Below are positions 60,218 through 64,000 of a DNA stretch of 64,000 bases, piece by piece. This stretch comes from Ruminococcus_C callidus (GTDB taxonomy: Bacteria > Bacillota > Clostridia > Oscillospirales > Ruminococcaceae). The DNA lies in NCBI RefSeq assembly GCF_049562855.1, contig NZ_CP186925.1, positions 1,922,001 to 1,986,000 on the forward strand. The letters are read 5' to 3'. Made by a program: the position numbers and the translations under genes. The notes under the pieces were generated by a model. It was not told where the DNA came from. It did not search any database and was given only the letters and a program-made list of their open reading frames with translations. The number at the start of each line of letters is the position of its first letter. Within the stretch, counting starts at the first letter, position 1.

Positions 60218-61015
60218 TCACTTTTTTACCAAACTGGTCAGCCACGGAGCAATGGGTCTTGCAATCATTCTCGCATTCAGATATGCCATTTCCAGTGTCA
60301 GACAAGTACTGCCCAGATAATATCCGTTTCGTTCTGTCAAGGTCATGGCAAGGTTCGGTTTTTCCATATCTGTTAAACAGATCGGCAGCAGAAACTGCAA
60401 TTGATTCTGGTATCCCTGCGGTACTACCAGCCCCGGCTCAATTACTGTTTTTCGTCTGCCCAGTTCCACTGCTGTTTCCAGCAGCAATGGCAGATTCTTA
60501 AACCGAAGCAGCTTCTTTGGCAGCCGTTCCCGATTTTCCGGGTCGCTGAGAATGTGTTCTGCATTTACCCGAATTGGCCATTCCGGATTGAAGTTTACAC
60601 CATTTTGCATCATCGGGAAATATGGCTTTTTGGGCAGCGGCTCTACATATCGCAGCTTGGAAGAAACAGCATCACAGAAGCCGGTGAAATACCATTTCAA
60701 TGTGGTGTCTTTCTTTTTATTTCGTTCAAAGCAGGCGTAGATTGCCTGATACTGCCTTGTGTACAGTCCTGTATGAAAGCAGGCACAGTTGTTTTCCACA
60801 TGGAAATATTCCGTTTCTCCGGTGTTGTAATCGATGCTCAATTTCCGGAACATCATATGGAGATACCGTTCCAAAATCGGCGTATCTGTATTTTTACATT
60901 CGGTCTGGGGCTTTCGGAATCGCCATGCTTCCGACAACGCCATTTCTGCCAATTGTTCTAACTGCCCATACCAATCCGGCACATAGGCAAATTCAAATAA
61001 ATCTGTTTCTATCAT
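60218..61015 (-). CDS. DUF3825 domain protein (prophage B)
   Basis: This 265-aa protein matches DUF3825: ENNCACFHTGLYTRQYQAIYACFERNK (quoted as CACFHTGLYTRQYQAIYACF), GVNFNPEWPIRVNAEHIL, LLPICLTDMEKPNLAMTL and the ending GSTCLTLEMAYLNARMIARPIAPWL. The family occurs alone or fused to RNA-binding domains in bacteria and its biochemistry is unsettled. It is the first long gene of the early operon, overlapping the HTH protein upstream by 4 bp. Confidence 0.88.
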   Translation of the reverse strand: MIETDLFEFAYVPDWYGQLEQLAEMALSEAWRFRKPQTECKNTDTPILERYLHMMFRKLSIDYNTGETEYFHVENNCACFHTGLYTRQYQAIYACFERNKKKDTTLKWYFTGFCDAVSSKLRYVEPLPKKPYFPMMQNGVNFNPEWPIRVNAEHILSDPENRERLPKKLLRFKNLPLLLETAVELGRRKTVIEPGLVVPQGYQNQLQFLLPICLTDMEKPNLAMTLTERNGYYLGSTCLTLEMAYLNARMIARPIAPWLTSLVKK

Positions 61016-61230
61016 TTTATCACCTTACACTTAGAAAGTGCCTCCAGATACTTTGTTTGTATCTCTGCTTTCTGATCTTCACACACATATTGGTGCTCTG
61101 TGCCGTCTGAACAAATCTCAACCACAGTTGACAATGCACTGATATATGCATCGTAATACTGCAGCAGCTTTTCCTGTGCATCATGGTCCCCTTTGACAGC
61201 ACGATACACCGTTTCATAATCCAGTTTCAT
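61012..61230 (-). CDS. HTH protein of conjugative-transposon type (prophage B)
   Basis: This 72-aa protein (MKLDYETVYRAVKGDHDAQE at its start) matches the short helix-turn-helix family paired with sigma-like factors in Tn916-type elements: KGDHDAQEKLLQYYDAYI, then LEALSK near the end. It overlaps the sigma-like gene by 17 bp, the same pairing as in those conjugative transposons. Probably an accessory to early transcription control. GAAAGGAC precedes ATG 61230. Confidence 0.8.
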   Translation of the reverse strand: MKLDYETVYRAVKGDHDAQEKLLQYYDAYISALSTVVEICSDGTEHQYVCEDQKAEIQTKYLEALSKCKVIK

Positions 61231-61654
61231 GCTTTTGTGTCCTTTCGTAATAACTGCGAATATTTGCAAATGCGTTTTTCTTCCGTTCTGACACGGAGCG
61301 TCTGGAGATCCGCAATGTTTCGGAAATCTCGGAAATAGACATTCCATACCAGAATTCCAAAATAACCACTTCCTTTTGTTTGGGCGGCAACAGCAGCATT
61401 GCCTGATACAGCCATTCTGTTGCAACGACACAGCAGTATCCGTTTCCAGCATCGATGAAATGTTCGGATGGATAAACTGCATTTTCACCATGTGTTTTCA
61501 AAATGTACTGTACGATATCTGTGTTGACCGACTCATTTTTCTTTCTTGTTTTTGCAGCAGCGGCGAAATTTCTGCTTGCATTTCTCATCACTGTTTTACT
61601 GAAACTATCGAAAATTTCAAGTTTCAGCTGATCATCATGTGAGGGAGCAGACAT
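61214..61654 (-). CDS. Sigma-70-like factor of conjugative-transposon type (prophage B)
   Basis: This 146-aa protein (MSAPSHDDQLKLEIFDSFSK at its start) has a C-terminal sigma region 4: LLPPKQKEVVILEFWYGMSISEISETLRIS (quoted as LPPKQKEVVILEFW; MSISEISETLRISRRSV). The N-terminus has FSKTVMRNASRNF, typical of the Tn916-family sigma-like regulators. It is the first gene of the leftward early operon. GGAGGGAAA precedes ATG 61654. Confidence 0.83.
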   Translation of the reverse strand: MSAPSHDDQLKLEIFDSFSKTVMRNASRNFAAAAKTRKKNESVNTDIVQYILKTHGENAVYPSEHFIDAGNGYCCVVATEWLYQAMLLLPPKQKEVVILEFWYGMSISEISETLRISRRSVSERKKNAFANIRSYYERTQKHETGL

Positions 61655-61786
61655 TATTTTCCCTCCCTCCATATTCAGTTTTGAGAAGCCCTTTTTTGCC
61701 CTCCTGAAATTACTAAGACAATTGAGAGAAGCAAAATGGGAAGGTTTTAGATGTAAATTTTATATGAACAGGTAGGAGAAAGAAAA

Positions 61787-61831
61787 AAGCAGCATACAAA
61801 ACCGGTCATTTCGCCGGATTGTATGCTGCTT
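61787..61831 (-). terminator. Tandem terminator hairpin 1 at the right boundary
   Basis: AAGCAGCATACAA pairs with TTGTATGCTGCTT (13 bp, perfect), with an inner CCGG/CCGG stem. On the minus strand it is followed by TTTTTTCTTTC. It would stop leftward transcription entering from the ABC transporter side. Confidence 0.75.
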
Positions 61832-61840
61832 GAAAAAAAT

Positions 61841-61889
61841 AGAAAGGGCAGTCCTGCCCAGCTGTTTGCCGGACAGAACTGCCCTTTCT
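61841..61889 (-). terminator. Tandem terminator hairpin 2 at the right boundary
   Basis: AGAAAGGGCAGT pairs with ACTGCCCTTTCT (12 bp, perfect). On the minus strand it is followed by ATTTTTTT. With hairpin 1 it insulates the prophage early operon. Confidence 0.78.
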
Positions 61890-62284
61890 TAGGTGGCTGA
61901 ATTTTAAAGGAAGTACACTTCTTACTGATCAATCGTATTTTCTTGACAATTTCAGCGGCACCTCAGAATTGGAAGGGCACCCGAAAGACAGAGGAAAAAA
62001 GTGATTCAATTTGTTTTTGTCATAGGTGATTTCAATTGGATATCGTATGTTTGCCCTATACTGGTAACACTTTTTCTTCTCTGAGAATATTTTATTTTTT
62101 GATATTTAGAAATAAATATTACCGGCCATATCAAAATTTAAACAAGTTATAATTTCAAATCGGTGATAGATGATTAGTGCATTTGAACAAATGAACAAAA
62201 TCAAAAAGTAAGCTAATTATTTCTTATGATTTCTTCAAACGATAAATAAAAGCATTGAAATTGTATATTAGTATTTCTAACTTG

Positions 62285-62950
62285 TCAATCCACAATTTTT
62301 CCATCTTCGATACGAATTACCCTTTTGCATTGCTGTGCAATTTTCATATCATGTGTGACAATAATTACAGTTCTTCCGGCATCATTCAGAGATTTGAAAA
62401 GTTCCATGATTTCCGAAGAAGTTTTGCTGTCAAGTGCTCCTGTCGGCTCGTCTGCAAGAATGATCGATGGTTCATTGACAATGGCTCTGGCAATCGCAAC
62501 ACGCTGTTTCTGTCCGCCCGAAAGCTTATTCGACTGGTGATGTGCAAATTTCTCCATCCCCACTGCTTGAAGGGCTTTCAGACATTTTTCCTTTTTCTCA
62601 CTTACTTTGGACTTGGAAAAATCAAGAGGTAGCATGACGTTTTGAAGTGCAGAAAAATCATCCACCAATGCAAAATCCTGCATAACCATTCCAATTTTTT
62701 TGTTTCGGATTTGAGCAAGCTTTTTCTCTGAGCAGTTTTTTACAAGTGTATCGTCAATATAATACTCGCCGCTTTCATAGCTGTCAATGCAAGCTAAAAT
62801 ATGCAGTAATGTGGATTTTCCTGCACCGGATGTGCCGATGATCGCAACTAGTTCACCATCTGCAATTTTCAGATCAATTTTATGCAATGCCTGAAACGCA
62901 TTCGTCTTACCTTGATTGTAAATTTTAGAAATCTGATGTAGCTGTATCAT
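62285..62950 (-). CDS. ABC transporter ATP-binding protein, MacB/LolD-like
   Basis: This 221-aa ATPase has Walker A GTSGAGKSTLL, Q-loop MVMQDFALV, signature LSGGQKQRVAIARA, Walker B IILADEPTGALD and a final switch His in IIVTHD. The family drives mechanotransmission-type exporters with an FtsX-like permease, which lies directly upstream (62961 on). Likely a host gene beyond the prophage edge. Confidence 0.95.
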   Translation of the reverse strand: MIQLHQISKIYNQGKTNAFQALHKIDLKIADGELVAIIGTSGAGKSTLLHILACIDSYESGEYYIDDTLVKNCSEKKLAQIRNKKIGMVMQDFALVDDFSALQNVMLPLDFSKSKVSEKKEKCLKALQAVGMEKFAHHQSNKLSGGQKQRVAIARAIVNEPSIILADEPTGALDSKTSSEIMELFKSLNDAGRTVIIVTHDMKIAQQCKRVIRIEDGKIVD

Positions 62951-62960
62951 ATCATTCTCC

Positions 62961-64000
62961 TTATTTGGTCAGAATTTGTTTGGGCGTATTTTTTCCGATA
63001 ATCATGATTGGCATGAGCATAGACAGCAAAATATACAAGATCACAATGCACAGCAAAGACGCTACAGATATGGGATTCCAAATAATTTTCACATGATCCG
63101 ACAATGCAGTAAATTGCAACAAAACGAGCAATGCACATGAAATGAGAATAGAAATTATTGCCAACACAGCAGATTCAATCATATTTATAAAAACACACTG
63201 TCGCCATCGTAATCCGCAGATATAATAAATAGAATAATCTTTTAATCGTTCCTTGACGGATAGGGCGGAACTGCTGATACTGCTTACAATCGTAAGGATC
63301 ATCAGCACAATGATAATGGGTAATAAATTGTATACTTGTGCATAGAGATATCCCATACTGTTGGCATTCATGTCTTGTAATGGAATCGAGAATGCACATC
63401 CAAGTGATGTTAACTGATGCTGAATGTTTTCCATTTCTTCTTTTGTTGTATCTTCTGGAAAAGTAATAATAACTGATCCGTTGACAGCCTGTAAAATTTT
63501 TTGGTCATCTCCCCAGACGTCTGTTAGTTTTTCTATAGAATCAGAGGAAAATATCATGAGTGGTTCTTCTGCGATTTCATAACTATATGTTTCGTAAAAC
63601 AATTGAAATGTGTCCGTGCCGTCTCTTGCAGAAGAACCAGGAATTTTAACACCGTCTTTCAAAATTCCAACTACTTTTACTGTTGTACTCAAACCATTTG
63701 GATACTGCGAGTAATTTATCGGGATTGTATCTCCAACCTTCCATCCATAATCATTTTCAGAGATCACAACTTCAAGCTCTGTCGCATCAGCACTTGTATG
63801 CAACCATCGCCCATCCGACAATGCTGGAGCATAATTTTCAATAATAGAATCACTGTAAGAAATGGATCTGCAATTTTGGCTTTCATCGGCTGGATATGCC
63901 AATACCGTATGACACGCTGCAATGGACTTTGCATCATCAAAATAATTTTGCATTTCACTGCCATCCATATAAATCTTGTCCATTGATTCCATAAAATAAT
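62961..64000 (-). CDS. FtsX-like ABC permease, 5' end beyond the window
   Basis: At least 343 residues are present and the frame is open to the window edge. A large extracytoplasmic domain (about the first 215 residues visible, MacB PCD-like; WKVGDTIPINYSQYPNG) is followed by transmembrane segments around 220-240, 275-300 and 310-330, the FtsX layout. An ATG at 63992 is available but the N-terminal membrane helix expected for the family is missing, so the gene probably starts outside. Partner of the ATPase at 62285-62950. Confidence 0.85.
   Translation of the reverse strand, partial: YFMESMDKIYMDGSEMQNYFDDAKSIAACHTVLAYPADESQNCRSISYSDSIIENYAPALSDGRWLHTSADATELEVVISENDYGWKVGDTIPINYSQYPNGLSTTVKVVGILKDGVKIPGSSARDGTDTFQLFYETYSYEIAEEPLMIFSSDSIEKLTDVWGDDQKILQAVNGSVIITFPEDTTKEEMENIQHQLTSLGCAFSIPLQDMNANSMGYLYAQVYNLLPIIIVLMILTIVSSISSSALSVKERLKDYSIYYICGLRWRQCVFINMIESAVLAIISILISCALLVLLQFTALSDHVKIIWNPISVASLLCIVILYILLSMLMPIMIIGKNTPKQILTK

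Larger units (their letters stand above)
61655..62284. other. Gene-free right boundary region of prophage B
   Basis: No convincing gene lies in these 630 bp. The prophage-proximal half holds the early operon leader and two tandem hairpins (61787-61831, 61841-61889). The distal half (61,930-62,280) is AT-rich and featureless. The right attachment site should be here. I compared it by eye with 17,578-17,705 and found no convincing shared core, as expected if the core is only two or a few bases, which is typical for serine integrases. Confidence 0.6.

Noticed and set aside
8001..62000. tRNA genes as integration targets
   Set aside because: No tRNA-like cloverleaf was seen near either recombinase end or the right boundary.
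17578..62284. attL/attR direct repeats for prophage B
   Set aside because: I compared the two flanks by eye and found no convincing shared core beyond a few AT-rich bases; an empty-site strain is needed.

Overview
The window looks like a low-to-mid GC Clostridia chromosome, probably a gut Ruminococcus/Oscillospiraceae relative. This is inferred from gene families, codon use and strong AGGAGG ribosome binding sites; no rRNA or other taxonomic marker is present. Nearly all of it is two related siphovirus-type prophages in opposite orientation. Their recombinase ends converge on a 3.7-kb strip with three other genes.

Prophage A (1 to about 14,000, + strand) enters in mid tape measure. It continues through Dit, a Gp37-like tail protein wrecked by an internal deletion of about 280 bp, an LRR-bearing fibre, a collagen-like baseplate/fibre protein, holin, amidase, a small SHOCT-like protein and a trio of serine recombinases. 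Three AT-rich reverse-strand cargo genes (TfoX-like, chloramphenicol acetyltransferase-like, PfkB kinase) sit between tape measure and Dit. The strip at 14,030-17,600 carries a pRiA4b ORF3-like protein, an orphan RES-domain protein and an AAA-ATPase/PD-(D/E)XK protein.

Prophage B (about 61,650 down to 17,700, - strand) is nearly complete. In transcription order it has: a sigma-like factor and HTH protein of conjugative-transposon type; DUF3825; an HTH regulator; SNF2 helicase; family A DNA polymerase; primase/SF3 helicase; VRR-NUC; two sigma-region-4-like late regulators; HNH; terS; two orphan DNA methyltransferases; an accessory island; terL; portal; ClpP-type protease; HK97 capsid; connectors; tail genes with a programmed -1 frameshift; tape measure; Dit; Gp37-like protein; LRR fibre; collagen-like protein; holin; amidase; and a second recombinase trio. 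terL is broken by a one-base deletion at its Walker A motif. Morons with their own promoters interrupt the terL-portal and tape measure-Dit junctions.

The most unusual part is the accessory island at 41,100-46,000, which pushes terS and terL about 8.7 kb apart. It encodes an amidoligase, a gamma-glutamylcyclotransferase-like protein, a 'virulence-related' protein sharing the amidoligase C-terminal block, DUF4314, a zinc-ribbon protein and several small proteins, one extremely acidic. Six near-identical promoters, all with 17-bp spacers, precede its transcription units. Four have an upstream palindrome, three of them at a fixed 44-45 bp. Two genes share a 76-nt structured leader, and three intergenic spaces carry a twin-hairpin element with covarying stems. 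This looks like an array of individually promoted gene cassettes under common control. The right edge (62,285-64,000) is an ordinary ABC exporter, presumably host.
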